Of a DNA stretch of 47,864 bases, positions 27,528 to 35,167 are shown piece by piece. The stretch lies in contig CAKZPS010000040.1 in NCBI GenBank assembly GCA_937139415.1, forward strand, positions 1-47,864, in the 5' to 3' direction. Both the position numbers and the translations under genes were made by a program. Positions within the stretch are counted from its first letter, which is position 1; each line of letters begins with the position of its first letter. This DNA comes from an uncultured bacterium. Lineage in GTDB: Bacteria; Atribacterota; Atribacteria; Atribacterales; Caldatribacteriaceae. The notes below the pieces were generated by a model. That model ran no database searches. It had not been told where the DNA came from and saw only the letters and a list, made by a program, of their open reading frames with translations.

Positions 27528-28904
27528 ATGGGTAAGATTTTTCGACCTACCTGGGAATCGGTGAAGAAGCACGGGTGCCCCTCCTGGTACGAAGAGGCCA
27601 AACTGGGAATCTTCATTCACTGGGGATTGTACTCAGTGCCGGGATGGGCACCCACGAGTGGGGAATTGGGAGCAATTCCCTGGGAAAAGTGGTTTACCGT
27701 AAACCCTTACGCCGAGTGGTACGAAAACACCCTGCGGATTGTGGGGAGTCCCACTTTTTCATACCACCAAAAAACCTACGGAGAAGATTTTCCCTATGAG
27801 CGATTTGTGGAGGAGTGGAAGGCAGAGCATTGGGACCCCACAACGTGGGCGAAACTCTTTCGGGAAATAGGGGCACGGTATGTGGTGCTCACCACGAAGC
27901 ACCATGAAGGGTTTTGCCTTTGGCCGAGTGAGTACAGTGATTTTACGGTACACAGGAGGGGGCCACGGCGGGATATCGTAGGGGAGTTAACGGAAGCAGT
28001 ACGTAGAGAGGGGTTGCGGATGGGGTTGTACTACTCAGGGCTTCTGGATTGGCATTTCACCCACGAACCGATTAGGATTTTAGAGGACTTGTGGACTCTT
28101 TACCCCCAAACTTACGCCTACGCCGATTACGCCTATGACCAGTGGGTAGAGTTGATCGTGCGTTACCACCCCGACATCCTGTGGAACGATATCGGTTGGC
28201 CCAAAAAGGGAGAAGATTTTCTCCCTTATCTCTTCTCCTTTTACTACAACTTTTGCCCTGAAGGGGTAGTGAACGACCGTTGGGCGGTTCCCCCGGTGAA
28301 AGAGACGAAGTGGGCCGATTACCGTACAGCCGAGTACCTCTTGAATCGCCCAGAAACCATTGTCCCCTATAAATGGGAGATGTGTCGCGGGTTGGGTTTT
28401 TCCTTTGGTTATAACCGCAACGAAGGCGAAGAACACGTCATCTCTTTGAAGGATCTTGTCATGCTCCTGGTGGATGTGGTGAGTAAAAACGGTAACCTCC
28501 TCCTCAACGTCGGTCCCAGGGCGGATGGAACTATCCCCGAGATACAAGTAGAGCGACTACGGGGATTGGGGAAGTGGCTTGCGATAAACGGGGAGGCGAT
28601 TTTCGCTACCCATCCTTGGGTAAGAGCAGAAGGCACTACTGCGGAGGGCATTCCTCTCCGCTTTACCGAACGGGAAGAACATCTCTACCTTATTCTCTTG
28701 GGGGAAGTAGAACAGGATACGTTACGCATTCCCTCTCTCCTACCTAAGGAGGGGATGGAGGTGAAACTCTTGGGGGAAGAGAGGAGGGTGGAATGGAAAA
28801 AGGAGGAAGAAAACCTCTTCTTCCTTTTCCCTTCGGGATGGAAAGAGCAGATTTTCCTCTTTCCCGTACTTCGCTTGACTCCTCCACCTCTCTTTTCTCC
28901 TTAA
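27528..28904 (+). CDS. Alpha-L-fucosidase, glycoside hydrolase family 29
   Basis: GH29 retaining alpha-L-fucosidase of 458 residues. The (beta/alpha)8 domain opens with WYEEAKLGIFIHWGLYSVPG, then YVVLTTKHHEGFCLWPS. The catalytic nucleophile is expected to be Asp221 in ILWNDIGWP, as in Thermotoga maritima fucosidase. NLLLNVGPRADG closes the barrel, and a C-terminal beta-sandwich ends the protein. There is no signal peptide, so it acts in the cytoplasm on imported fucosides. The ATG lies 8 bases after AAAGGAGG and 27 bases after the transporter ATPase stop, consistent with one operon. The acid/base residue was not assigned. Confidence 0.93.
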   Translation: MGKIFRPTWESVKKHGCPSWYEEAKLGIFIHWGLYSVPGWAPTSGELGAIPWEKWFTVNPYAEWYENTLRIVGSPTFSYHQKTYGEDFPYERFVEEWKAEHWDPTTWAKLFREIGARYVVLTTKHHEGFCLWPSEYSDFTVHRRGPRRDIVGELTEAVRREGLRMGLYYSGLLDWHFTHEPIRILEDLWTLYPQTYAYADYAYDQWVELIVRYHPDILWNDIGWPKKGEDFLPYLFSFYYNFCPEGVVNDRWAVPPVKETKWADYRTAEYLLNRPETIVPYKWEMCRGLGFSFGYNRNEGEEHVISLKDLVMLLVDVVSKNGNLLLNVGPRADGTIPEIQVERLRGLGKWLAINGEAIFATHPWVRAEGTTAEGIPLRFTEREEHLYLILLGEVEQDTLRIPSLLPKEGMEVKLLGEERRVEWKKEEENLFFLFPSGWKEQIFLFPVLRLTPPPLFSP

Positions 28905-29298
28905 GAGGTTCGGGAGTGTTTATTTCCCCTGGGTAATCACCACGAAAAATGGTACATCGATACTGGTTGCGAAGCACATGACTGAGTGCAAGGGAAAATG
29001 AAGCCATTAAGGTAGACAAGTGGAGGGAATTCGCCTATAATAGGTAAAAGGAAGGAGTTATCAGGTCAAGTAACCATAGAGATCAATGGGAAATCCAGTT
29101 TCTCCGAGTTCATCAAGGTATTGGAGTTCAGCTACAAATTCCCGTACCAGATAATGAGTAGGTCGCGCAAGGTTTTAGAGTTCATAGGGGTGTCTTGCCC
29201 CCAAGCCACGGAGACAGAACGGATGTCTGAAGCAACGTAAAATCCAGGTGATGCGCGGGATGTGCGCGCGATCTGAAAAAGAGAAAAGGAAGGAAAGA
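28905..29298 (+). other. Gene-poor stretch between fucosidase and membrane protein
   Basis: About 390 bases with no recognised gene. It contains a good promoter (29013-29041). Downstream of it, about 29066-29239 on the + strand, runs an open frame without a usable start codon (it includes SFSEFIKVLEFSYKFPYQIM), while the minus strand of the same DNA has an open segment reading HYLVREFVAELQYLDELGET. One of the two may be a decayed gene; I recognise neither. Confidence 0.35.
29013..29041 (+). promoter_or_regulatory. Probable promoter upstream of the membrane-protein gene
   Basis: TAGACA (29013-29018) and a perfect TATAAT (29036-29041) are separated by 17 bases. The first supported gene downstream starts 258 bases later, leaving a long leader of unknown role. 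Confidence 0.55.
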
Positions 29299-30174
29299 AT
29301 GAAAGAGAGCGTTCGCAAGGAATTTCTTGGCTTTGCCGGTCGGGTCATACTCATTCACACCGCTTCTTATTTCCTTTTCGGGATCATCATGTCCAACCTC
29401 TTTGACTATAGGACACTTTTCCGAGCAGAGGTGATCAGAAACTTTATGCGCCCTATGGACTCTCCTTATGTCTTCTTTGGTCCCTTCCTCCAACCCCTTC
29501 GAGGTCTTCTTTTCGCCGTGGGACTGTGGCCACTGCGAAGGGCTATTTTCGAGAGTAAGCGTGGATGGCTTATCCTGTGGAGTATTTTCGTTATATTCGG
29601 CATCCTCTCCCCTCCCGCTGCTGCTCCCTCTTCTCTCGAGGGGGTCATTTACACTCAATTGCCGCTTTGGTATCACTTGATCGGCCTTCCCGAGATTACG
29701 CTGCAAACACTCACTTTTTCTCTTCTCCTCTATTGGTGGGAACAAGCACGCTCTGGCAAAGCTTCACTGCAAGAAGTAAAGCCTAAGGGCAGGTGGACCT
29801 TAGAAGCGGGAAAAGCGGCGATGATTGCTTGTTTGGCTTACCTTGGTTATGCGGTTGGGAGTATTCTGAGCGCGCTCATTGCTCGGGCGAAGATAGACAT
29901 GGAGGCTGCGGCCTCGGATTGGCGAACTCAAATGATGTTCGTGGTTGCCTTCGTGATGAACACAGTGCTCATCTTCTTCATCGCAAGAAAATGGGTCAGG
30001 AGCGAGATCGCCTTGGGTTACATTTTCCTCCTCTTCTGGGGAGTTGACACGGCGGTGATACTGCTCTACCAGTTCATTTTCCTCTCGCCTATGCCGTTGT
30101 TGCTTGCTTTCCTTGTGGGTTTCTTTCCCGCCATCATCATTACCGGTAGTATGCGCTTGAGTTATAAGACATGA
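29299..30174 (+). CDS. Hypothetical multi-span membrane protein
   Basis: Protein of 291 residues with about seven hydrophobic helices: near residues 14-32, 60-80 (with PLRGLLFAVGLWPLRR), 86-108, 115-135, 175-195, 215-235 and 245-280. No domain is recognised. Short charged loops and the absence of a signal peptide suggest an integral inner-membrane protein. ATG 29299 has AAGGAAGGAA just upstream; an ATG at 29248 would add a highly charged extension without membrane character. It lies between the fucosidase and a dead QueG-like gene; a tie to sugar metabolism is not shown. Confidence 0.7.
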   Translation: MKESVRKEFLGFAGRVILIHTASYFLFGIIMSNLFDYRTLFRAEVIRNFMRPMDSPYVFFGPFLQPLRGLLFAVGLWPLRRAIFESKRGWLILWSIFVIFGILSPPAAAPSSLEGVIYTQLPLWYHLIGLPEITLQTLTFSLLLYWWEQARSGKASLQEVKPKGRWTLEAGKAAMIACLAYLGYAVGSILSALIARAKIDMEAAASDWRTQMMFVVAFVMNTVLIFFIARKWVRSEIALGYIFLLFWGVDTAVILLYQFIFLSPMPLLLAFLVGFFPAIIITGSMRLSYKT

Positions 30175-30577
30175 AGTTACCCCAATTCTCAGCGTGCTTT
30201 CTTGAGAGTTTTCAGATGGCATTAGTTGGTTAGTTCCTTTCGAACTCCTTCCCTTTTTAAAGTTGAGGAAGGGATTTCAGGAACTCACCAGGTACGATGG
30301 CAATGCAACCAATGGGCTGATGAGAGCGACTCTGTTTTCAAAAACTTGCCTATGTGGGCGAGAGAATCTAACGAGAGAACTGTCTTTTTCGCCCAGGGCA
30401 AAGAGGGTATGGGAGCCATAATCTTGAGGATATTGACACTTTGTTTACCCCAAAGTGTATACAATAGTCTCCTGGAGGGGGTGAAGGCAAGAGACCGGAA
30501 TTTATCTCTTCGAACAAGGCCAGAGTTATAGGTCCTATCGATTTGGTTGCTTGATTTTCCTCTATTTTGGTCTTGCT
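30175..30577 (+). other. Gene-free stretch with an orphan promoter
   Basis: About 400 bases between the membrane protein and the convergent QueG-like pseudogene. The arms CCTTCC and GGAAGG around 30247-30275 might form a weak hairpin. A promoter with an internal dyad (30433-30463) points rightwards but is followed only by a 16-codon frame before it enters the antisense strand of the pseudogene. No supported gene is seen. Confidence 0.4.
30433..30463 (+). promoter_or_regulatory. Orphan promoter containing a perfect inverted repeat
   Basis: TTGACA (30433-30438) and TATACA (30458-30463) are 19 bases apart. Between and overlapping them lies a perfect 8-base inverted repeat, ACACTTTG (30436-30443) and CAAAGTGT (30451-30458), with a 7-base spacer, placed like a repressor site. 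GGAGGGGG follows at 30474 next to GTG 30481, but the frame ends after 16 codons. Confidence 0.5.
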
Positions 30578-31316
30578 CTATGTTTCCTTTCTTTGTCGCG
30601 CAAGAGATGTCTGTGTCCAGGGACAAACGAGGATGCAGATTCCACAGATGGTGCTCGTGATTAGCTGAGTTTTTGGCCGTTTGGAAACAAAGGGAGGCAT
30701 TGAAGTAGGCTTCGCGAGGAAGGGTTATCTCCCAAACTTTCCCCGAAAGAGCACTGCCGGGACAAACCTCAACACGGCGAGAACAAGTGCCACATTGGCT
30801 GTGGGTAATAGGGATACCTGTGGGAAGGGGACAATCGGTGAGAACCGAGGTGGGACGGACAGCGCTTCCATACTTTTGCGTGACCAAGAGAGCCGATTTC
30901 CCGATCCATCCTAAACCAGCTCGTGTAGCCATGGTTTTGTGGAGAAGAGGAGTGGAGAAAGTGTCAGGGTCGAAATCCTCGCTTGTCGGCTCGAGTACCT
31001 TCGCTCGATACCCATAGTGATGCAAGAGTTGCACAACTACTTTTCCGAGAGAAGAGAGGAACTCGTTTGCCTTTTTATATTCGGTAAAATACTCTCCAGT
31101 GGGTCCATTCTGGAGAGAGGCGATAGCCGATGGTTTTAGGGCAACGGCGATGGAAAGATCGTAAGGGAAGCCATTTCTTGAGTGGTGGGGAAGGTTTTCC
31201 AAGCTTGCAAAACCGACCAAAGAAGCTCCTTGGTCACGAGAAGCGGGTGATTTCTTGAATTTTCCCTTCCATGGCGTGCAACACCTCTCTTCATTCTTTT
31301 TCTTGCGGCCTTCCAT
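30578..31316 (-). pseudogene. Double-4Fe4S QueG-like protein, frameshifted
   Basis: Remnant of an epoxyqueuosine-reductase-like double-cluster ferredoxin protein (DUF1730/QueG-related, short form without the HEAT repeats). The first part reads normally (ASLVGFASLENLPHH, then LATRAGLGWIGKSALL-type segment seen as TRAGLGWIGKSALLVTQKYG, and the first cluster CGTCSRRVEVCPGSAL). An extra base in an A5 run (on +, T5 at 30670-30674) then shifts the frame. In the next frame the second cluster CGICILVCPWTQ appears and ends at a natural-looking TAG (30578-30580). One base restored would give a nearly full-length protein. The function is not queuosine synthesis for certain: the intact queH already covers that step. 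Confidence 0.85.
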
Positions 31317-31322
31317 CCCTTA

Positions 31323-32555
31323 TTATGCGAAAGCGTGAATGATTCTCCCGATATCGATCTGATTCCCTAAGGTTTTCCTCTCCAATTCTCTGAAAATATT
31401 CGCTTTGGCTTCGAGAAGGTGGGGCGAGGCGATGCCGTAGGTAATAGAATAGTAGGCTTCCAAGAAGGCGGCCAAGCGATCCCCGATTTTGATCAGTTTC
31501 CCGTCCAGGGGGTGGTATTGGTCAGTGTTGTACTCTTCAGGGACTAAATCACGCTCCAACTTTTTGAGCCCCTCTTGGGGGTGGATGATCTTGGTGCTGA
31601 ATTCGTCCTGGGTGAAGTAGAGAATTTCTTTCCCCCAGTTTTCCTGCAGGAGTCCGAGGAGCTTGATGTGCAATTGTTTCTCTTCTTCCTCCTTGATCAG
31701 GGTTTCTAAATCCCCCAGGGCTCTCTTTATTGGGGAGATGATATCTCGGGTGAGGGCTTCGGGGAGATCGTGGAAGAGAGCGCCATACCAATTATTGTAG
31801 ATCCTTTTTGGACAGGGTTTTGGTTCTAAGAGCAAGGAAAGGAAGAAACTAAACATAGCCACGATGAGCATATGCCCGAGAACAGAGGTTTTAGGAATTC
31901 TCTCGATGTGAGCCCATCGCTCCTGGAAACGGAGTTCACCGCACAGGTCGATGAAATTGCGGAGATTCTTCTCTAGATACAGGATTTTTTTGACCCCGCT
32001 CAACTCCAAGTGTTTGGCGATTTGCGATTGAATCTCCTCTCTGGTTTGGTCTATCCCAAAGAGAGGAGGGCTGAAATGGGTGATGATGTTGAATTCCCAT
32101 TGAGTGGCTAAGAAGTGGGCGGCATGGAGAATTTTGAGTTCAAGCGAGGTTTTCATCTCTTCTTCTTGCGGGGAAGAGATGAAGGTGAGAAATCGCTGGT
32201 AAAATTCTTGAGAGAAGGCTACTAAACTCTCTTCCATTTCCCTGCGAATGTAATCGTTAAGTTTCTCTCTGGCTCTCTCTTGAGCCATCAGAGAGTGGTA
32301 AATCTGGGGTTTTAAGTCGGTCAAGATGGTGCGCTGAAAATACTGAAAAATGCCGTATTCGATCATTTTCTGCCAGTCGATGGGGTGTTGTTCTTCATCC
32401 TCTTCGATCTTGGCTAAGACCCAAGCGATAATCATTTTGTGGGCTTGTTTGTCGAGTTCGGTGAATTGCATGGGGCGGATTTGGTCATTCCACCGCTTGA
32501 GGCTGGCAGGTTGGAAAATCTTTTCGATCAGCGCTTTGGTAATGGTTCCCCTCAT
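31323..32555 (-). CDS. HD-domain phosphohydrolase (YfbR-like)
   Basis: Protein of 410 residues. The recognisable part is an HD domain with the metal-binding His in GHMLIVAMF and the HD pair in GALFHDLPEALTRDI, then a downstream Asp in LIKIGDRLAAFLEA. These resemble YfbR/YedH-type nucleoside 5'-monophosphate phosphohydrolases, but those are about half this length; the first 200 residues have a second helical region (LKILHAAHFLATQWEFNIIT) of unknown role. Start ATG 32555 is 7 bases after AAGGA; GTG 32573 is an upstream alternative without a site. The gene is intact although both flanking genes are broken. Substrate unknown. Confidence 0.8.
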   Translation of the reverse strand: MRGTITKALIEKIFQPASLKRWNDQIRPMQFTELDKQAHKMIIAWVLAKIEEDEEQHPIDWQKMIEYGIFQYFQRTILTDLKPQIYHSLMAQERAREKLNDYIRREMEESLVAFSQEFYQRFLTFISSPQEEEMKTSLELKILHAAHFLATQWEFNIITHFSPPLFGIDQTREEIQSQIAKHLELSGVKKILYLEKNLRNFIDLCGELRFQERWAHIERIPKTSVLGHMLIVAMFSFFLSLLLEPKPCPKRIYNNWYGALFHDLPEALTRDIISPIKRALGDLETLIKEEEEKQLHIKLLGLLQENWGKEILYFTQDEFSTKIIHPQEGLKKLERDLVPEEYNTDQYHPLDGKLIKIGDRLAAFLEAYYSITYGIASPHLLEAKANIFRELERKTLGNQIDIGRIIHAFA

Positions 32556-32937
32556 CGGAATTTCCTTTTTCACCTATAAATCATGCCCTCATATCTCACA
32601 GGTATTATATTCTTTCGGTGACAAGCCTGAAAAGGGAGGAAACGACATCTCTTCCAGAGAGGCTCTTTCTCCTTCCGAAAAAATTGGTTGTTGCTCTATT
32701 TCTCATGGTTGAAAAGATGGAATGCCATTCATGGTGGCCAATTATTTCTCTATCCTTCCTGGGAGGTAGTTTTAGAAGCGGAGTGGAAAAGGGGGTTGGT
32801 GGATGCCAGGAGGGAAAAAAGTTTCTTTCCCAACCGCTCTTTTGATTTTGAGGTTGATACCTTCGCTTTGCTCAAGAGGCCCCTTAGGGGGAGAAGATAT
32901 CTCCTCCCGTGATTTCCTTAAGGTGGTCACAGTATTT
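32556..32937 (-). other. Gene-free stretch between HD gene and dead serpin, with a hairpin
   Basis: About 380 bases. Beyond the serpin stop, reading on the minus strand, a stem-loop with arms 32889-32896 and 32901-32908 (8 base pairs, one G-U in RNA) could have ended serpin transcription; no T-run follows. An open stretch on the + strand (about 32688-32912, containing SWEVVLEAEWKRGLVDARRE) looks protein-like but has no Shine-Dalgarno and no family I recognise. Confidence 0.35.
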
Positions 32938-34107
32938 CTATTGGGGACTTGTTACTATGCCTAAGAAGAGATAGACACCGCTTTTTTCCCCGCGAATAAC
33001 GGGGAGAAAGGGATGGTCCACCACCATGCTGAAGGGTTTTTGAGCAGGGAGAGCGGCGGTGAGATTCACTACTATCGAGGTAACCCACTGGCTTTGGTTC
33101 CTTCTTCATTCACTTCAATTTTGGCCTTGTGTTTGGCTTCGCTCAAGAAGGCTTGGTAGGGAGGAGGAACGAGATTGCCGAGATTGGACCGAATGGGGTC
33201 AAAAACCTCTTTGATGCCCATAGTTTTGAGGATTTCGTTGAGGATGCTTTCGTACTCAATGGTAAAACGAGGGAGGGATATGCTCCCCTCTTCGAAAATC
33301 GAGCAGATAGAGGAGGTTTTCGCATTCTCCCTTTTCCCGGGGAAGGAAAATGTACATCTTGGCCTCACCCTCACCATAGGAGAGAGTAATGACCTGGAAA
33401 TTTTCATCTTCCCAGTAGGGAAATGTACCACTTTGGGTCATAAAGGGGAGATCCAAAGACTTACCATCGTAGCCGAAAAAGGGGCGGTTAACGGTATGAC
33501 GAGGATGAAAAGGTGAACTTCACCAACCCTTAAAATATATGGCACTCAGAATGACTAAAATACTCTCCCGGTCCAATCGATCGAGAATGTTTTTTCACTT
33601 GTCCTCCCGTTTTTTCTCCTACCCATTGGTTGATCTCTTTGAGGGTTTGAGGATGGGAAAAGTCACGGGCAAAGGTTTCTGCGCTGAAGAAACGCTGTGC
33701 TTCTTCTCCGAAGGAAGATAATAGAGGGAAATCTTCTCTCATCCACAACGATTGAGCCAGTGAGAGGTTTGTAGTAGACTGCAGAGTATTGAGGGTATTG
33801 AGGAGAGCGTCATAGTTCTCTTTGAGGTCCCCGCAAGCTCTTTTACCCCTAACATTTCCTCGATTTCTCCCCGGGTCGTTTCCATGGCGCCGTTACCAAG
33901 AAGCGCAAAAGCGAGATGGATACTCAAGGGAGAGGAAAAGAGATTTTCTTGTCTATCCCAGGCGGCTCGAGCAAAGCGCAGACCAAAATCGTTAATCATC
34001 TCGGTTAGTTCTTTTCCAGTGGCGGTTTCTCCAATTAAAGCAATGATTAGAAAACACCCCAAAAACACGACTACGGAGAAACACTCTAACCTCAGAGATT
34101 TCTTCAC
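32938..34107 (-). pseudogene. Exported serpin (serine protease inhibitor), multiply broken
   Basis: A full-length serpin can be read across frames. It starts at GTG 34107 with a signal peptide, then NLFSSPLSIHLAFALLGNGA (the serpin NxxxSPxSI segment), LWMREDFPLL, ILSAIYFKGW, MTQSGTFPYWEDENFQVI, KAKIEVNEEGTKAS (hinge) and PFSMVVDHPFLPVIR with GVYLFLGIVTSPQ at the C-terminus. Frames change at 33829-33832 (G run short by one), 33590-33595 (A run long by one), 33295-33298 (T run long by one) and 33084-33086 (G run short by one), and there is an in-frame TGA at 33520-33522. Restored, the reactive loop would read roughly SGVTSIVVNLTAALPAQ, with Thr-Ala as a candidate P1-P1' pair. It follows the exported MBL gene after 4 bases. 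Confidence 0.88.
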
Positions 34108-34111
34108 GCTC

Positions 34112-34852
34112 TCACTCTCTTTTTGGGTATTCGAGGATCCAGATTTCCGTTTGCTGAGGGAGGGTATCTTTGGTTATCATTATCCCATGTCCTTTTTTGT
34201 GGATGGGGAATCCTTGCACGAGTGAGAGAAACTCTTCTATTGGGGCAATTGGCCATGTCGCGGTTACCTCGGTTCGGTAATGCATGGGGATGACGACGGC
34301 CGGTTTGAGTTGGGCAACCATCGCTTGTGCTTCCTCGGGGGTGATGGTGTAGTATCCACCCACCGGGAGAAAGAGAATACTTACCACGCCAAGATTCTTG
34401 ACTTCCTCAAGAGTGAGACGGGTTCCTAAATCTCCAAGATGGACAATCCGCATTCCCTCCCCTTCAAGGACAAGTAGAGTATTTTTCCCTCGTAATTTCC
34501 CTCCCTGATCGTCATGGTAGGAAGGGAGATTGAAGAAGCGAACCTCTCCGAGGGTCTCGACAAAAAGGTTCCACTCGGCACCATTATTCGTGGTTCCTGC
34601 AAGAGTCACGACTTCCTTCCCCAAAAAGTCGGGGTTGTAGTGGTCGGGGTGTTCGTGGCTACTCAAGAGGAGGTCGGCTTCTTCCTGGGGAGGAGGGTAA
34701 CCGAGGGAAGAAGAAAAAGGATCAAGGATTACCCGCAAACCACCGGCAAAGCGGAGGAAAAAGCCAGAATGCCCGAGATACTGGATTTCCAGAGAAGAAG
34801 CGGGAAAGGTGAGGCAAAAGACGCCAAGAAAAAGATAGATGAGAATGCGCAT
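34112..34852 (-). CDS. Exported metallo-beta-lactamase-fold hydrolase
   Basis: Protein of 246 residues with an N-terminal signal peptide (MRILIYLFLGVFCLTFPASS). The MBL core resembles the UPF0173/UlaG-like group: LEIQYLGHSGFFLRF, LSSHEHPDHYNPDFLG (HxHxDH), VHLGDLGTRLTLEEV (metal Asp) and PMHYRTEV (metal His). The substrate is unknown; most members of this group are cytoplasmic, so export is unusual. ATG 34852 is 9 bases after GAGGAGG. It is the first gene of a two-gene unit whose second gene is the dead serpin, also with a signal peptide. An upstream GTG at 34861 directly abuts the Shine-Dalgarno. Confidence 0.85.
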   Translation of the reverse strand: MRILIYLFLGVFCLTFPASSLEIQYLGHSGFFLRFAGGLRVILDPFSSSLGYPPPQEEADLLLSSHEHPDHYNPDFLGKEVVTLAGTTNNGAEWNLFVETLGEVRFFNLPSYHDDQGGKLRGKNTLLVLEGEGMRIVHLGDLGTRLTLEEVKNLGVVSILFLPVGGYYTITPEEAQAMVAQLKPAVVIPMHYRTEVTATWPIAPIEEFLSLVQGFPIHKKGHGIMITKDTLPQQTEIWILEYPKRE

Positions 34853-34911
34853 CTTTTTCACCCTCCTCTTGCGGAAAATTGTACCTTTTTCATGGGCAAA
34901 AAGCAAGGAAG

Positions 34912-34938
34912 GGGTAGCTTGAGGAGGCTACCCTCAAG
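34912..34938. repeat. Two overlapping, mutually exclusive stem-loops
   Basis: GGGTAGC (34912-34918) pairs with GCTACCC (34927-34933); the alternative CTTGAG (34918-34923) pairs with CTCAAG (34933-34938). Both cannot form together. They lie about 60 bases upstream of the exported MBL gene (minus strand) and 45 bases upstream of the fucI promoter (+ strand). Confidence 0.4.
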
Positions 34939-34983
34939 TGTAATGCAACCGATATCAAAAATTTGTCCAGAAAAAGAAAACTA

Positions 34984-35012
34984 TTGACGAGAGGGAAGAA
35001 GTTGCTTAAAAT
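34984..35012 (+). promoter_or_regulatory. Promoter of the fucI-CUT2 transporter operon
   Basis: TTGACG (34984-34989) and TAAAAT (35007-35012) with exactly 17 bases between them. The predicted start near 35019 leaves a leader of about 150 bases before fucI, space for a repressor site or RNA control that I could not identify. Confidence 0.6.
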
Positions 35013-35167
35013 GAAAAATATCAAGTCATTCGGGATGATTGGTTCTCAGAAGTGGTGGGAGTTTTCCGCAGCTTTTTTCGGGATCAAGGGGTAGAAAAAT
35101 TAAATCCATTGCCTATCAAGAACGGCAAGTATTTCCATCTTTTCATTTCTTCGAGGAGGCACAAGTT

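Noticed and set aside
29182-29745. 187-codon minus-strand frame opposite the membrane protein
   Set aside because: Highly charged, Ser/Arg/Lys-rich composition typical of the antisense of a membrane-protein gene; no initiation site.
33520-33522. In-frame TGA codons in serpin and transposases suggesting a recoded genetic code
   Set aside because: TGA is used as a normal stop in many intact genes here (yebC, ruvA, spoIID), and the odd TGAs occur only in genes that also have frameshifts.
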